DNA of 64,000 bases from Petaurus breviceps papuanus (lineage: Eukaryota; Chordata; Mammalia; Diprotodontia; Petauridae). This document shows, piece by piece, positions 43,975 through 56,359 of this stretch. The notes beneath the pieces were generated by a model. The model made no database searches and had not been told where the DNA came from. It saw only the letters and a list, made by a program, of their open reading frames with translations. Made by a program: the position numbers and the translations under genes. How positions within the stretch are numbered: position 1 is the stretch's first letter; the number at the start of each line of letters is the position of its first letter. The stretch spans positions 8,568,977 to 8,632,976 of the forward strand of contig JAMXIF010000031.1 of assembly GCA_028583685.1 (NCBI GenBank). The letters are read 5' to 3'.

Positions 43975-45130
43975 GGAGCATAGACTCAGAGCTGGAAGGA
44001 ATATGAGGGGCTATCGAGTCTAATCCCCTTATTTTACAGATAAGGAAGAAAGGCCCAGAGAGGTTAGAGGACTTGCCCAATGTCACATATATGCTAAGTG
44101 GCAGAGCTGGGATTCAAACCAGGGATTAAAAATAAGGTTCATTGGGTCAAGTAGACTGAAGCTGGTCCTATTGGACTTCATTGAATGTTTTCTGACTGAT
44201 GACCAGTGAATGGATTTGAAGGAGACCTGGATTGCTAGGGAGCTAGACCAAGTTGGGTTGATTGAGTAGTGTTAATTGGATTTTAAATAACAATGGCTGA
44301 TATTTTTAGAGACCTTTAAGGCATTGTTATTAATAATAATAGCTAACATTTATATAAATATTTTAAGGTTTGCAAAGTGCTTTACATATATTATCTTATT
44401 GGATCCTCTCAAGAACTCTGTGAGGCAGATGCTATTATGATCTCTATTTTACAGGTGAGGAAACTGAGGCATACAGAGGGTAAGTGATTTGCCCAAGGTC
44501 ACATAACTAGTATTTAGGGTCAGATTTGAACTAAGGTTGTTCTCATTCCAAGTGCAATGCTTTGGTCACTCACTATTCCACAAACATTGTCTCATTTGAG
44601 CCTTATAATAACCCTGAGAAGTAACTATTCTAACCCCTGCTTTATAGTTGAGGAAATTGAACTTTAGGGAGTCTAAATAATTTGTCCAGCTTCACACAGT
44701 GTCAGAGGCAGGAGATGAACCCAAGCCTTCTTAATTCCAAGTCTAGGACTTTATCAAGGACATCGTGTTGCCTCTTCTATGTAGAAACAGCCTAAATGTT
44801 GACTTCTGTTCGAGTTTGTTTAGGCAGAAAGGCCTCTTGGCTGGACACACGCACACTTGTACTTACACACACACACACACACACACACAACTGAAAAATG
44901 AAAACCTGGCAAGTGGGTGGAGCAGATCTCACTCATCTTCATGCCTCAAGGCCATGAAAAGGGGAGATTTAAACTCACTATTCAAAAGAGTTTTAGAACC
45001 TACTTTGGTCTTAGGTTCTTCCCTAATAATAATAATGGTAATAATCCCTTCTATTTGTATAGTGCTTTTAACTTTTTTTTTCAGAACTGCTCTCACATCT
45101 ATTATCTCATTTCATCTCATAGCGAGGTTT
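43975..45130 (-). mobile_element. Cluster of antisense MIR-type SINEs
   Basis: Copies at 43975-44130 (aggcccagagaggttagagg), 44330-44570 (aatagctaacatttatataa, caggtgaggaaactgaggca), 44570-44770 (tatagttgaggaaattgaac), and a tail-only piece at about 45030-45130 (atttgtatagtgcttttaac). A (CA)n tract interrupts the interval at 44865-44889. Confidence 0.75.
44865..44889. repeat. (CA)n microsatellite
   Basis: About twelve CA units. The 167-codon plus-strand frame that crosses it runs through the repeat and MIR DNA and is not a gene. Confidence 0.95.
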
Positions 45131-45427
45131 AGTAGCAGGAGTATCATCCTGAAAGTAAGGTTGGTCAACATCCCTTTCATTTCATGTCTGGCACAGCTCA
45201 TAGAGAAGCTGCAAGTTTTAGCTATACTCTTCAAAGAGTCAGAGATGTTTGAGTTAACACCAAGTTAAGTCCTCCTGCCTAAAATGCCATTTGTGACCTC
45301 TGTTTAGCCCAAGTTCAGAAACCAACTAATGGAATGGCATTTGATCACCTTACATTCTCCAGCCTGGCAACTTGGAAAACCACTGTCTTTCTTAAAGTAA
45401 CCTCCTGAAACCTTCATCAGAAAGATG

Positions 45428-45654
45428 ATGTTTGGTCGTGTCTGACTCTTTGTGACCCCATTTGGGGTTTTCTTGGTAAAGAAACTAGAGTGGTTTCTCA
45501 TTTCCTCCTCCAGTTCATTTTACAGAGGAGGAAATTGAGGCAAATGGGTAAGTGACTTGCCCAGAGTCACACAACTAGTAAGGGTTTGAGGCTGGATCTG
45601 AACTCAGGAAAATGAATGTGCCTGACTCCAGGCCTAGTGCCACCCAGCCACCCT
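45428..45654 (-). mobile_element. RTE-tailed marsupial SINE, antisense
   Basis: Inverted tail 'ggtcgtgtctgactctttgt', core 'cctcctccagttcattttac', head 'ccacccagccacc'. Perfect 9-bp duplication agaaagatg at 45419-45427 and 45655-45663. Confidence 0.92.
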
Positions 45655-45744
45655 AGAAAGATGGGGAGCCAGTTAAATCAGATCCCCACCCCTTTGTCTG
45701 TCCTCACCCCATCCTCATCCTCATCTTCTTCACAAAAACTTTAC

Positions 45745-46260
45745 TGAGCATCTGTTTGCTGCTCCATGCTAGATGGTGGGAGTATAGTCCTTCCCTCAAC
45801 AAGCATTTAATAAATTCCTGTCTGTGTGTTGCTGAGGGAGGCACAGAGTTTAGATAAGATCTTTTAGTCTAGTAGAGGGATAGGACCCGATCATAGATAA
45901 CTATAATGCTCAGTATCACAGGATAAGAATGGTAGAGAGCTCCTAACCTATTCTAGCAGTCTACTTTGGGAGGTTTTTCACAAAATAGGAAGGACAGGAT
46001 TGTATAAAGCAATAGGCCTTTATTGCATTACATTTTAATTCACTTATTAGTCCCAAGACCTAAATCCAGCTTTCAATAATCCCTTATTAAGCATCAGCTA
46101 TGCATCAGGCACCCTGCCCGGTGGTGAGGGGGCAAAGATGGAGAGGAGCCAAACAGTTGCTACTGGCAAGGAGCAGTCGATCTTGGGCTAGGTGACAGAT
46201 GCATATATGGGTTAATACAAAATAGATACAAGGTAAGTTTTGGAAAAGACAGTAGCACAT
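45745..46260 (-). mobile_element. Two antisense L2 3' ends
   Basis: About 45745-45940 (caagcatttaataaattcct) and about 46065-46260 (cccttattaagcatcagcta, atcaggcaccctgcccggtg). Between them, at 45941-46064, nothing is recognised. Confidence 0.6.
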
Positions 46261-46904
46261 TTGGGGTGGGGGGAGGAGAGAAAAAGCTTCATGTAAACAA
46301 GTGAGGCACATTGAAGTAGGGGCCAGGGAGAAGCAGTCAAGGGAAGGACATCAGCATGAAGGTTACTGAAACCTTGGGCACTATGACCTTGGGGCAATGG
46401 AGGAGAAGGAGTCTGCAATGGTCCTTCCAGAGCCTGCCAATAGACTCAGCAGAGCTCTGTCTCTCACATCTCCTCCCCTTTAATGTGTGGGATGCTCTAG
46501 TACTTCAGGGCTGCCCCAGAGGGCAGCTGGCTGCCCCTGAGGTCCGTGGGCTTTATAGGGATGGGCTAGATTCTGTCATAGTAAGCCACATGCTGGGTAT
46601 TGTCCCTGAGGCTGTGGCTATATAAACATGTGGCATAGAAATATCATAGTGTAGATTATCGAGGTTTTCAGATCAGTACAGGAGGAAGGGGGGCAGGTCC
46701 AAAGCAGAAGCAGCCTGCTACAAGGACACAGAGACCCCCCCACCTCCAAAATACAAAAAAAAAGGGTTTTTTGGTCTACTATGAAGAGGTACAAAACAAA
46801 GTACAGTGTGAGGTCTAAGGGGAAAGGTCATCATCAACAGAGGCGATCCAAAAAGGCTTCATGGAGGAGAACACTTGGGATTGGGCCTGAAAGGACTAAA
46901 AGGA
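46261..46904. other. Unassigned stretch
   Basis: Contains a 'cacagagaccccccc' homopolymer region and A8 run near 46755; no family or exon recognised. Confidence 0.35.
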
Positions 46905-47880
46905 ATCAAATCAAATACAAGCACATATTGCATACTTACTGTTTGCCAGGAATTGTGCTAGGGATACAAAGACAAGAGTGAAAACAATTCCTGCCTTCAA
47001 GGAGCTTACACTCTAGTCAGAGGAGACAACGTGTACATATAAAGTTATATACTCAACAGACATAAGGCAAATTTAGGGTGGGGAGAGATGCAAGCAGTGA
47101 GGGTAAAAAGAGGGAAGGAGGGCATTTGAAACACAGAGAATAACACATATTGAGGCATAAAGCATAAAGAACACAGACATGTTTGGGAAGTAGGGAAGTC
47201 CAGTCTAGCTAAGGAACAAAGTATGGAGTGTTAAATGAGGCAAAGTAGTAGAGGAAGGACCCTGGGTTATGGAAAGCCTGAAATGCCACCCTGACACCCC
47301 CCCCTCCAAAGGAGTTTAAGCTTTAATTTTTAGGTAGTAGGGAGCCATTGATATTTTTTTCAGCAAAAGAGTGATAGGACCATATGTATACCAAAGAAGG
47401 ACTATGCTGGCAGCACTATGAAGGATGGGCTGAAGGAGGGAAGATAGTGGAGAGAACACAATCTACTTTATTAGTATTTTTATCTAGAAGACTTGTATCA
47501 GTATAGGCAGGGGGAGTAGCAATAAGGACACGTACTAGTGTAGAGGCAGTCGTAACAAGGAAGAGAAGCTAGATTTGAAAGTGGTTGTGGAGGTAGAATC
47601 CATAGGATTTGGTCACTGATTAGATGTGAGAGCAATGGAGATCAAAGAGGCAGAGATAGTCACAATGTTCCAAACATGGCAGGGAAGGCGAATGGTGGTG
47701 TCCAAGGCAGAAATAATTGTAATCAGAGGTGGGAGCAAGTTTAGGACAAATGATAAGTTTGGTTTGGGACCAGCTGATGGATCATCCAGGTGGAGGTGTC
47801 TTATAGGTAGATGGAGCTGCTCATCCTCTATCAGGTCTGGAGTTCAAGGAAGACTGTGGGTGTAAGCATCTGCATAGGGG
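46905..47880 (-). mobile_element. Long L2 copy, antisense
   Basis: Inverted tail 'gcatacttactgtttgccag', 'cttcaaggagcttacactct', then 'gttatggaaagcctgaaatg', 'agtagggagccattgatatt', 'agtgataggaccatatgtat', 'ctatgctggcagcactatga', 'gtgggtgtaagcatctgcat'. About 1 kb, quite decayed in its later half. Confidence 0.65.
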
Positions 47881-47889
47881 TTGTCAGGA

Positions 47890-48610
47890 GTAAACGTGTC
47901 ACTATCATGCTCAAGAAACTTGCGTTGCTCCCTGTCACCCCTAGAACAAAAGTATTTAAAGACTGAAATCTGTCTCTCTTTCTAGATTTATTGAACTTCA
48001 CACCATCTATGTTTCAGTCAAACTGACATACTTGTTCCCTGAACTCGACATTCTTCTGCCTCCATGCCTTTATCCTGGTGACCCCTACCACAACCGAACT
48101 CCTAACCCCATTCATTCCTTGGAGATATTTCCTCTTTGCCTTTGCTTCTTAAGTTCCATGGTTAGAATGCCCAGAGGCAGATGGGTGGTACAGTATGGAA
48201 GAGAGGGCTGAACCTGAGTCAGGAAGACCTGAGTTCAAATGTGACCTCAGACAAGTATTAGCAATGTAACTCTGGGCAAATCACTTAACCTTTATTTGCC
48301 TCAATTTCCTCACTTGTTAAATATCACCCACCTTCCAGAGTTGTAAAACACTTTAGATAGTACATAGCACATAGCAGGTACTTGTTTCATTTAAAGCTTA
48401 GCTCATGCTGTATGGAAGCCTTCCCTGGTTACTTTTGCAATTCTAATTCCTTCTTTCTCAAATGAATATTGTCTGTCCTTAACTGTTTACATGTCATATC
48501 TGCCCTCTTCCTCACTCCCAGTAGAATATAAGCTTTTTTTCATTCTGTCTTTATAGCTTTTTAACAGTATCTTGCACAGAATGCATGCTTAATAAATGCT
48601 TCTTAGATTA
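47890..48610 (+). mobile_element. L2 3' region, sense, split by a CORE-SINE
   Basis: L2 at 47890-48177 (gttccctgaactcgacattc, cctccatgcctttatcctgg) and 48396-48610 (gtatggaagccttccctggt, cagtagaatataagcttttt, gcatgcttaataaatgcttc). The sense SINE at about 48178-48395 (gagtcaggaagacctgagtt, tgtaactctgggcaaatcac) lies between. Confidence 0.75.
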
Positions 48611-48784
48611 AATTGGGTAGATGTGAATGAGATTGCCAAGGGAAAGAATATATATTACAAAGGGATGTCTAAGGACAGACCTTTAGGTGTATGACCAAAT
48701 TAAGAAGAGGATGAGAAGCCAGAAGTAGACAGAGGAGTGATTAGAAAGGAAGATGGAGAACCAGGAAAATGTGAATGAATGAAT

Positions 48785-49340
48785 GGACAAGCATTTATTA
48801 AGAACTTAAGCACTGGATATATAAAGCAAATGAGACAGTCTCTACTCTCAAGAAGCTGATCTTCTAACTGGGGAGACCACATATATAAAAGAGTTCATTT
48901 ATAGAGAAGATTTAAAAGGCTGCAAGTTCTAAGGGCAGAAGGGTAGCTAGCAAGGTCCAAGGGTGCACAGGGTCCATACACCAGAAGGTTAGGTGACTAT
49001 GTTCAGGGATATGGAGGGTATAGCAGTAGCTGCAGCAGATAGCAAGGCCTGGTGGTCTGCCATCTCACTGGAAGGCTTTTCATCGGTGATTCCCATCTCA
49101 TCCAAGTGCTAAGAATAACCATATTGCTCCCCTATCTGGCTGCCACATCATTTCGGGTGGCCTTTGGGCCATTGCGGGAGGGTTAAAGGGAAGATTGCAG
49201 CAGCTTTAGAGAGTGCAGATTCATGGAAGCCAGGGAAAAAGAGTGTCCATTAAGAGGATGAAGCGATCGTCTATGTCAAAAGTTGTGGAGAAACTAAGAG
49301 TGAAGCCTGGGAAGGGGCCAGAGAATAATGGGGGGTGGGA
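48785..49340 (-). mobile_element. L2 region, antisense, decayed
   Basis: Inverted tail at 48785-48900 (caagcatttattaagaactt, caagaagctgatcttctaac). A later L2-like block is at 49250-49340 (gtctatgtcaaaagttgtgg). The stretch between is uncertain. Confidence 0.5.
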
Positions 49341-49449
49341 GGACATAACATACTCATAGGAAGGTAGATAATTCTAACAGGAGGGTTGAAACTCTCAGCA
49401 TAACAGGGTGAATTTTGAACCCCTATCTGCTATAGATAAGGGAAAGTAA

Positions 49450-49660
49450 GCAGTGAGGTCTAGCAGAAAGAATGTTGGATTTCCAGTTAGAGAACACTTG
49501 AATAGATTTCAAATCATGGTTGTGCCAATTATGGATATACAATCTTAGGCAAGTCATTATGCCTATAGGGACCTTAGTTTCCTCATGTGTAAAGTTAAGG
49601 GTTTGGACTAGATGACTTCTAAGTTCCTGCCAGATCAAAATCTATACTCCTGTCATATAA
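49450..49660 (+). mobile_element. MIR-type SINE, sense
   Basis: 'gcagaaagaatgttggattt', 'caatcttaggcaagtcatta', 'tttcctcatgtgtaaagtta', 'gtttggactagatgacttct'. Confidence 0.8.
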
Positions 49661-49876
49661 ACCCATGATCTAGTGATCCTCGGGTGGTTTATTTCCATTT
49701 TTAAAACAATATCCATGCATACAACTGTTCATTGAAGGGTATCCTTTGTGAGACAGTTCGTGAATATCTTTGATGTCTGTAAGTAGACACAAAATCATTA
49801 TGCACCCCTTCCCATCCTTTAATTTGATTGGTGGGTTTGTCTAAGAATTGGTTTGAGTGAGCTTGATTTTCCTCTG

Positions 49877-50125
49877 CTGTTGTTGTTCAGTCACATCTGA
49901 CCCTCGGTAACCCCATTTGGGGTTTTCTTGGCAAAGCTACTAGAATGATTTGCGTTCTACTCCCCAATCATTTTACAGTTGGGGAAACTGAGGCAAACAG
50001 GGTGAAGTGACTTGCCCAGGGTCACACAGCTAGTAAGTATGTGAGACCAGATTTGAACTTATGAAGATGAGTCTTTTGAGCCCACACCCAGCGTTTTATC
50101 CACTGTGCCCCCTAGCTACTGTATA
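49877..50125 (-). mobile_element. RTE-tailed marsupial SINE, antisense
   Basis: Inverted tail 'tgttgttcagtcacatctga', 'ggttttcttggcaaagctac', core 'ggggaaactgaggcaaacag', head 'tgtgccccctagctact'. Duplication ttcctctg at 49869-49876 and 50126-50133. Confidence 0.9.
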
Positions 50126-50234
50126 TTCCTCTGTATCCCATCCCATTTTCACAGTCACCTCTCAAGTCCAATCAAATAAAAAGCTCAAGACTCATACCTG
50201 TCTCAGCACAGAGAGTCTAGTTCAGCTGAGAGAC

Positions 50235-50465
50235 AGTAGTTGAACTCGTACTTAGAAAGATCAGAGTTCAGATCTTACTTCAGACACTCATTGTCAGTGG
50301 AGGTAATTCTAGGCCTGAGCCTTCCTGAGTCTCAGTTTCTAACTCTGAAAAATTGGAGTAACAATACCACCTGATTGTAAAGAGTTGTGAGGATCAAAGG
50401 AAATGATGAATATAAAGAGTTTACAAACCCTAAAAGACCATACTGATGTGAGTTACTCTTCTTAT
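50235..50465 (+). mobile_element. MIR/CORE-SINE, sense
   Basis: 'gatcagagttcagatcttac', 'cctgagtctcagtttctaac', 'gttgtgaggatcaaaggaaa', tail 'gagtttacaaaccctaaaag'. The interval 50466-51052 after it is unassigned. Confidence 0.7.
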
Positions 50466-51052
50466 TGTGCCAAAGCCATAAAACCCAGAGTAGGCTGGGC
50501 CTAGAGTTAAATCCTAAAATGATCTTCACACTTGGAGTTGAGAGTCTCTGACCTTCAAGCTTCTTTGGCCTTTGAGCTTCTTGCTGAGCTGACTCAGAGA
50601 CAAATAGAATCCCAGAGGGGGAACCATAGGAATGGAAAACTGCTGTTGAATTTTATCACTCTGGAGTCCCTAAAAATATTAGTTACAGAACTTCAGAACT
50701 TTGCAAAGTATTTGTAGAGCATTGTTTAGAAATTTCTGTTATAGGATTTCTGTTTTTTCATTTGTATGTGTATGCAGTTTGCTAATTAATCCCAATAATC
50801 TCTTTTAATAGGTTTGTTTACTTGATCTGGGAATTCTCCCCAGGAACTCCAAGAAATGCAAATCCTACATTAGTTTTTTTCCTACTAGAAATGTGGCTGG
50901 GAGCTGTAGTGCTTTCCTGCTTTGACAGTAAGCAGGAGGTGTGTGTCTAGTCTGTACATCTCTTTGAAGCCTGACATCAGTGCCATGAAGGCATTAAAAA
51001 GGCTGACATTGATAAGGATTAGAATTACATTAGATAACATTAAGGCCCAGCA

Positions 51053-51240
51053 TAATTTAGAGCAGGGAGTTATTAACCTAAGGTCTGTGAACTTTACAAA
51101 AGAAAACTATTTCAATAGGTTCTTTTATAATCTTCCATATTTCATTTTATGCATTTAAAAATATTCTGAGAAAGGGTTCCTAGGCCCCCCAGACCACCAA
51201 AGGGATCTATCACAAAAGAAAATTAAGAACTTCTGGCCTA
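51053..51240. mobile_element. hAT-like MITE, copy 2
   Basis: Left end 'agttattaacctaaggtctg'; interior 'tttcattttatgcatttaaa' and 'ttctgagaaagggttcctag'; right end 'attaagaacttctgg', the inverted counterpart of the left end. Same family as 17440-17640 and 61163-61355. 51241-51509 is unassigned. Confidence 0.6.
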
Positions 51241-51509
51241 AAGTAATAATGAAATCATCCTTCTTGTAGATAGAAAAACAACAGGATTCACTTAGGGCTG
51301 GAAGAACAACCAGACAAATACTAATGAAAGGACCCTAAATGACAATCAGTTTGTTCTTTATCTGCATGGTGAAGCTGCCTCCACATTGCAGGGGTTGGAA
51401 AGAGGGGAAAAACTGTCAATGTCCTCATTTTGATGTCTTCCCCGGAGATAGCAGAAAACCTGTTAATAATGGAACTAGAATCATAGAAATGTAGAGCAAG
51501 GGAAGGCAT

Positions 51510-51840
51510 CTTAGAGGTGCGTTTCACCCTCTGCAGAGACTCCTTCCATGATATAACTGTCAGAGGTCATCCAACCATTGCTTGAACATGTCCAGAGTTG
51601 GATCACTCACTGCTTTAGGAGGGAGTCCATTGCATTGCTGGGCAGCTCCCATTGTAAGAAGCGCCTTCCTTCTAACGAGCCAGAATCTGCCTCCAGATTA
51701 CTTTCTGGTTCTCCTTTCCAGAGAAACACAGAACAAGTTCATTTCCTTTTATTCATGGTAGTTCTTCAAATATTTGAAGTTACCTGTAATGTCTTCGCAA
51801 ATCTCTTCTCCAGGTCAAACAATCCCAGATGCTCCAGTTA
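51510..51840 (-). mobile_element. L3/CR1-clade LINE 3' end, antisense
   Basis: 'gaaggcatcttagaggtgcg', 'cttctaacgagccagaatct', 'ttcttcaaatatttgaagtt', 'tcttctccaggtcaaacaat'. The order is the inverse of the sense copies at 23.4 and 61.5 kb. Confidence 0.65.
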
Positions 51841-51860
51841 ATTCACTCACTCAGTTACTA

Positions 51861-52747
51861 CAGGCACACTTTACTTCATTGAGCTTTAATTTATTGCTCT
51901 TGGTGGATATTGCATTTTTTTTTTTAACAAATTGAATGTTTGTGGCAACCCTGTGTCAATCAAGTCTATTGGCTTCATTTTTCCAATGCATGTGCTCAAT
52001 CTATGTCACATGTTGGTGCTTCTCATACCATTTCAACTTTTTCATTATTATTATATCTGTTAACAGTGATCTGTGTGATCAGTGATATTTGATGTTAACT
52101 ATTATAATTATTTTGAGGCTTCATGCATGAACTGTGGCCATATAAGATGGTAAATGTTGTGTATGTTCTGACTGCTCTACTGACTGACCATCTCTTCCAC
52201 AAAGACACCTCTCTTCCAAACTTCCCTATTTCTTTTGAGGGTTTTGACCATCTTTGGACATTCCCATCTCTTTCGCTCTCTTTGAACCTTCCTACTCTTT
52301 GAGACACAACAATATTGAAATTAGGCCATTTAATAACCTTACAATGATCTCTAAGTGTTCAAGTGAAAGGGAGAGTTAAACAATGCAGAAAATTTCATTG
52401 TTGTTTAAGAAATAACCACAGTCATCCCACCCTTTAGCAACCACTACCCTAATCAGTCAGTAGCCATCAACACTGAGGCAGGACCCTCTACCAGAAAAAA
52501 GATACAGCCCACTTAAGGCTCAGATGGAGACTAGGGTGTTTTTTTTAGCAATAAAGTATTTTTAAATTAAGTATGTACATTATATTTAGATATAATACTA
52601 TTACACACTAAATAGGCTATGGTATAGTGTAAACATAGCTTTTATATGCAATGGGAAGCAAAAATATCATATGACTTGCTTTATTGAAATATTTACTTTA
52701 TTGCAGTGGTCTGGAACCAAACCCACAATATCTCCAAGGTATACCTG
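51861..52747 (+). mobile_element. Tigger1-like (TcMar) DNA transposon, internally deleted
   Basis: The left terminus 'caggcacactttacttcatt' and right terminus 'ctccaaggtatacctg' are imperfect inverted repeats, each bordered by TA (51859-51860 and 52748-52749), the TcMar target. The interior follows Tigger1: 'aatgtttgtggcaaccctgt', 'ttttcattattattatatct', 'tgagacacaacaatattgaa'. The transposase start codon is at 52344 (MISKCSSERES) and only about a dozen codons remain. The sequence then jumps, near 52380, to the distal end (ggtctggaaccaaacccaca). A full Tigger1 is about 2.4 kb, so about 1.5 kb including nearly all of the transposase is gone. Confidence 0.93.
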
Positions 52748-52789
52748 TACTTATTAAGCATGTACTGTAAGAAAAGCATGATGCTTGTC

Positions 52790-53760
52790 ATTTATATGAC
52801 ACAGTTACCAGGCCCTTAATGGGAACGCATTTCAGTTGGCCATTCTCCATCATTTATTAAGTAGAAAAGTGACATTGTCAAGCCTACACTTTAGGAAAAT
52901 CATTTTTGTCATCTGTGTGGAAGATGAGGAGAGGCTCCAGGTGGGGAAACCAGTGATGAAGCTATTGGAACACTCCAGGCAAGAATCTGTGAGGGCCTGC
53001 ATGAAGATTTTTACCTTGTGAGGAGAGAGAAAAGGATATATGTGGGAGATACTGTGGAAGTAAACATAACAAGATTTGGCAGCTGATTGGATACAGGGGG
53101 CGTGAGGTATCCAGGATGATAATGAAGTTGAGAAGCTGTGCAAAGACAGTCAAACCCTCAACAGAAATAGGGAAGTTTGGAAGGGAGGTGCCTTTGTGGA
53201 GAGAGATTAGTTCTCCTTTGGACTTCTTGGATTTCAGATGCTTACAGAACATCCATTTCAAAATGTTCAGTAGGCAGTGTGTGATGTAGGACTAGAGTCC
53301 AAGGGAGAGAGGTTAAGGCAGGATAGGGAGCTAGAGGGAACAGTGGATAGATCCCTAAACTTGGAGGTAGGCAGACCTGAATTTGAATCCTTCCTCATAT
53401 TCTTTCTAGCTACGTGACTCTGGGTAAATCACTTTGGCCTCAGCTGTAAAAATGGACATAATAATGGTGCCTACTTCTCAGCATTGTTGTGAGGATTAGA
53501 TAAGATAATATACATAAAGTATTTTGCCAACTTTCAAGCAGTGAGTATATAAATGTTATCGATTATTATCATAATTTTAAAGAGATACGAGAATCATCTA
53601 CATTGATGTGATCATTAAACCCATGGGAGCTAATGAGGTCACCAAGAGAAGAGACAAAAGGACCAGAGCAAAGCCTTGAAGGGCACTCATGGATAAAGCG
53701 TGTGGCACACTGGATGATCAAGCCGAGGAGTGATCAGAGTGTTAGAAGAACTGAGAGTTC
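52790..53760 (-). mobile_element. Long L2 copy, antisense, split by a CORE-SINE
   Basis: 'cctacactttaggaaaatca', 'agctattggaacactccagg', 'gtgagggcctgcatgaagat', 'agcagtggattgg'-type 'cagctgattggatacagggg', 'caacagaaatagggaagttt', then after the SINE 'aacccatgggagctaatgag' and 'gaccagagcaaagccttgaa'. These are reverse complements of the L2 ORF2 C-terminal region. The SINE occupies about 53325-53576. Confidence 0.8.
53325..53576 (+). mobile_element. CORE-SINE inside L2, sense
   Basis: 'gaacagtggatagatcccta', 'gacctgaatttgaatccttc', 'gctacgtgactctgggtaaa', 'gttgtgaggattagataaga', ending in the 'tgttatcgattattatcata' tail. Full length, moderately diverged. Confidence 0.8.
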
Positions 53761-55952
53761 TTGGTGATAACTAGTCAGCCTATACTGACTGTACTCGTGA
53801 TTATAGCTTGTAAAGAATTAGGATGCAGTCACTTGACAAGACTTAGGAGATCGTGGCCTTCTCTATATTGCCAGGACACTATCAATGTATTCTAGTTAAG
53901 TTCAGAAGTAATGAGAGAGAAGGCTTGCTTGACTTCAAGCAGTTGGACACAATGAGCTCTGAGGTCTCTTACAAGTCTGAGATTCTATGGTTCTAATTAA
54001 GTTAGGGAACAGTGATGCTGTTTATCATCTGTAGCAAGAATTGGTCCTCATCCAGAGATACCACCGAATGGCTTTAAAATGATACATATGGTGTTGGTGG
54101 ATGACAAGAATTTAATTAAAATAAGAAAATACACTGGGCAGGGAAGATGGGTCCTTAGGTAAGCTATATATTAGACAAGGTAATGAATGTTGGGCTCTTT
54201 GCAAACCTTAAAGTGCTATATAAATACCAGTTACTATTGTTATTATTAGCTCAAAAGCAGGGTCCATGTCTTATTTATAATTTTGTCCTCATTATCATCT
54301 CCCTTTGTCCTTTGCTTGTTGAATGTTAATTTGTTTCTATGGCACCTTGGATTCCCATTGGTCCACCAATAGTCAATTGAATTGCAATTTGGTAAGTCAG
54401 AGTTTGCCCCCTTTCTAATAGTGCTTTGGAAAAAGGAACACTAGTGGGAGAAAAAAAGAAAGAAAGAAAGAGGGGCATATGACTAACTGGGAATGAGGGA
54501 GCCCAACATGTTTAATAAATAACAAAAGGAAGAAAGAGGACTAACCGCCTAGCATGGTGTCTGCGAAAAACACCAAAATTGGAATACAGCGACTTGGGAT
54601 CTAATCTCATCACTCCTTATTCCTGCCTGTGTAACCTGGACAAGCCAGTTAACCAGTCTGGGTCTCAGATGCTTCATCTGTGAAATTTGGGGATTTTCTT
54701 ATATGATCCCAATGGTGCTTTCCTGCTCTAAATCCTATGAACTAGGGCATACATCAATATAGAATTTCTGCAGTTGGAACTTATTTCCTGGCCATGGAGA
54801 AGTTCCAGGGTCTCATAGATGAAGAGGCTAACTTCCTGAACAGAATAAGGAAAAAGAGAAGGAATGTCACTCATTGATTCTGAAATAAGATGCCACACAT
54901 AATGTCAAGACAGTGAACAGCAGGGGAAGAATCATCCTGGTAATCAGGAGACCTGAATTCCAATCCCAACACCACTTCAAACTAGGTGTGTGGCACTGAG
55001 CAACCTAATTCACCTCTCTCTGGCCTACTTTTGTCATTAGTAAAAAATGAAGACAGTCTAGATGGAGAAAATGTTGCCTTTTCCCTGATAGTTTTCATTT
55101 GCTATTAGAAATAAGGATCAGAATCTTCCTTTCAGATATGAGTCTAGCCAGTTTTCCTACAGCTAGCACTGCCAGCACCCTGGCTAGCTTGGGATAATTC
55201 TTCCCAAATCCTTCTTGCCACCCATGATAGATAATAAACAGGCAGGGCTCTGGCAAAGGTTCCTAATCTTCTGGGAGCACAAAAGATTAGACCCATTTTC
55301 TTTGGAGCAATGCCTGATGTACCCTAGAGAAATATACTGATACGTTTGGGTCAATTACTGAACATTACAGGACCAAAGGCCCTCAGGATACCAATTTAAT
55401 ATGATCTTCCTCACTTTATATGCACAGTGGCCACTGTAGTAATTCTCCAATAAACTTGAGAAGTGGCTTCTCAGGTCACCAACAGCATAAGCTGGTTGAT
55501 ATAGTAGTAACCATATTGTTTCTGGTGGAGACAATAGATAAATAGACATATTTGGGTTCTGTAGCCAATTGTCTTTGAGCTATGGTTTCTTGTTCTTTGA
55601 GCTCCTTGGGCCTTTTCTGTATCCAGGAATAATATTCAGCTTTGGAAGCCCCACTGATGAGACAAAGTTTTCCCCAAGCCTCTTGTAGCTCTCAAATTTT
55701 ATGATTTTTCAAACCACTGTAATATCAGCCTAGTTCTGGATACAAAGCTAGAAACATGAAAGGTTAAGTAAAATGTGAGGTAACAGTATAAAAAAATGGC
55801 ATGACCATATATAATCAGTTGACAAATTAGAGTTATGGAGACTAACAACTAGGAGTTCAGAGAAAGCTGAAACCAGTGTAGACTGACATGGCTCCTGTGA
55901 AGAGATTAGAATAAACTGGACTTGAGCTAGACCTTAAAGAGAAAATATGTTC
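53761..55952. other. Mostly unassigned, with MIR scraps
   Basis: A SINE tail lies at 54170-54250 (tgctatataaataccagtta), an (AAAG)n run at 54451-54472, and sense MIRs at 54550-54740 and 54920-55060 (gacctgaattccaatcccaa). 55061-55952 shows nothing recognisable. Confidence 0.45.
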
Positions 55953-56207
55953 TTCTTGTTCAGTAGTTTCACTTGTGTCTGACTGTTTGTGACCCTATTT
56001 GGGGTTTTCTTGGCAAAGATACTGGAGTGGTTTGCCATTTCCTTCTCTAGCTCATTTTACAGGTGAGGAAACTGAGGCAAACAGGGGTAAGTGACATGTC
56101 CAGGGTCACACAGCTAATAAATGTCCGAGATTGGATTCACACTCAGGAAAATGAGTCCTCCTGAATTTGGGCCTGGCACCCTATCCATTGTACCACCTAG
56201 CTGCCTA
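55953..56207 (-). mobile_element. RTE-tailed marsupial SINE, antisense
   Basis: Inverted tail 'ttcacttgtgtctgactgtt', 'ggttttcttggcaaagatac', core 'gtgaggaaactgaggcaaac', head 'tgtaccacctagctgcc'. Flanks aaagagaaaat and aaggagaagat look like a target-site duplication with two mismatches. An antisense L2 tail follows at 56220-56340. Confidence 0.88.
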
Positions 56208-56359
56208 AGGAGAAGATAGTAAATAAATTCTGATTAAATAGTTACTGTGTGCCAGGGACTGCAAGTGCTGGAGATATAACAAAAGGCAAAAGACAATACC
56301 TTCTCTCAAGTTGTTCATAGTTTAAGGACAAGAAGTGACACTGAATGACAAGTGGTATG

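Noticed and set aside
44765-45268. 167-codon plus-strand frame
   Set aside because: It crosses a CA microsatellite and MIR-derived sequence and has no recognisable domain.
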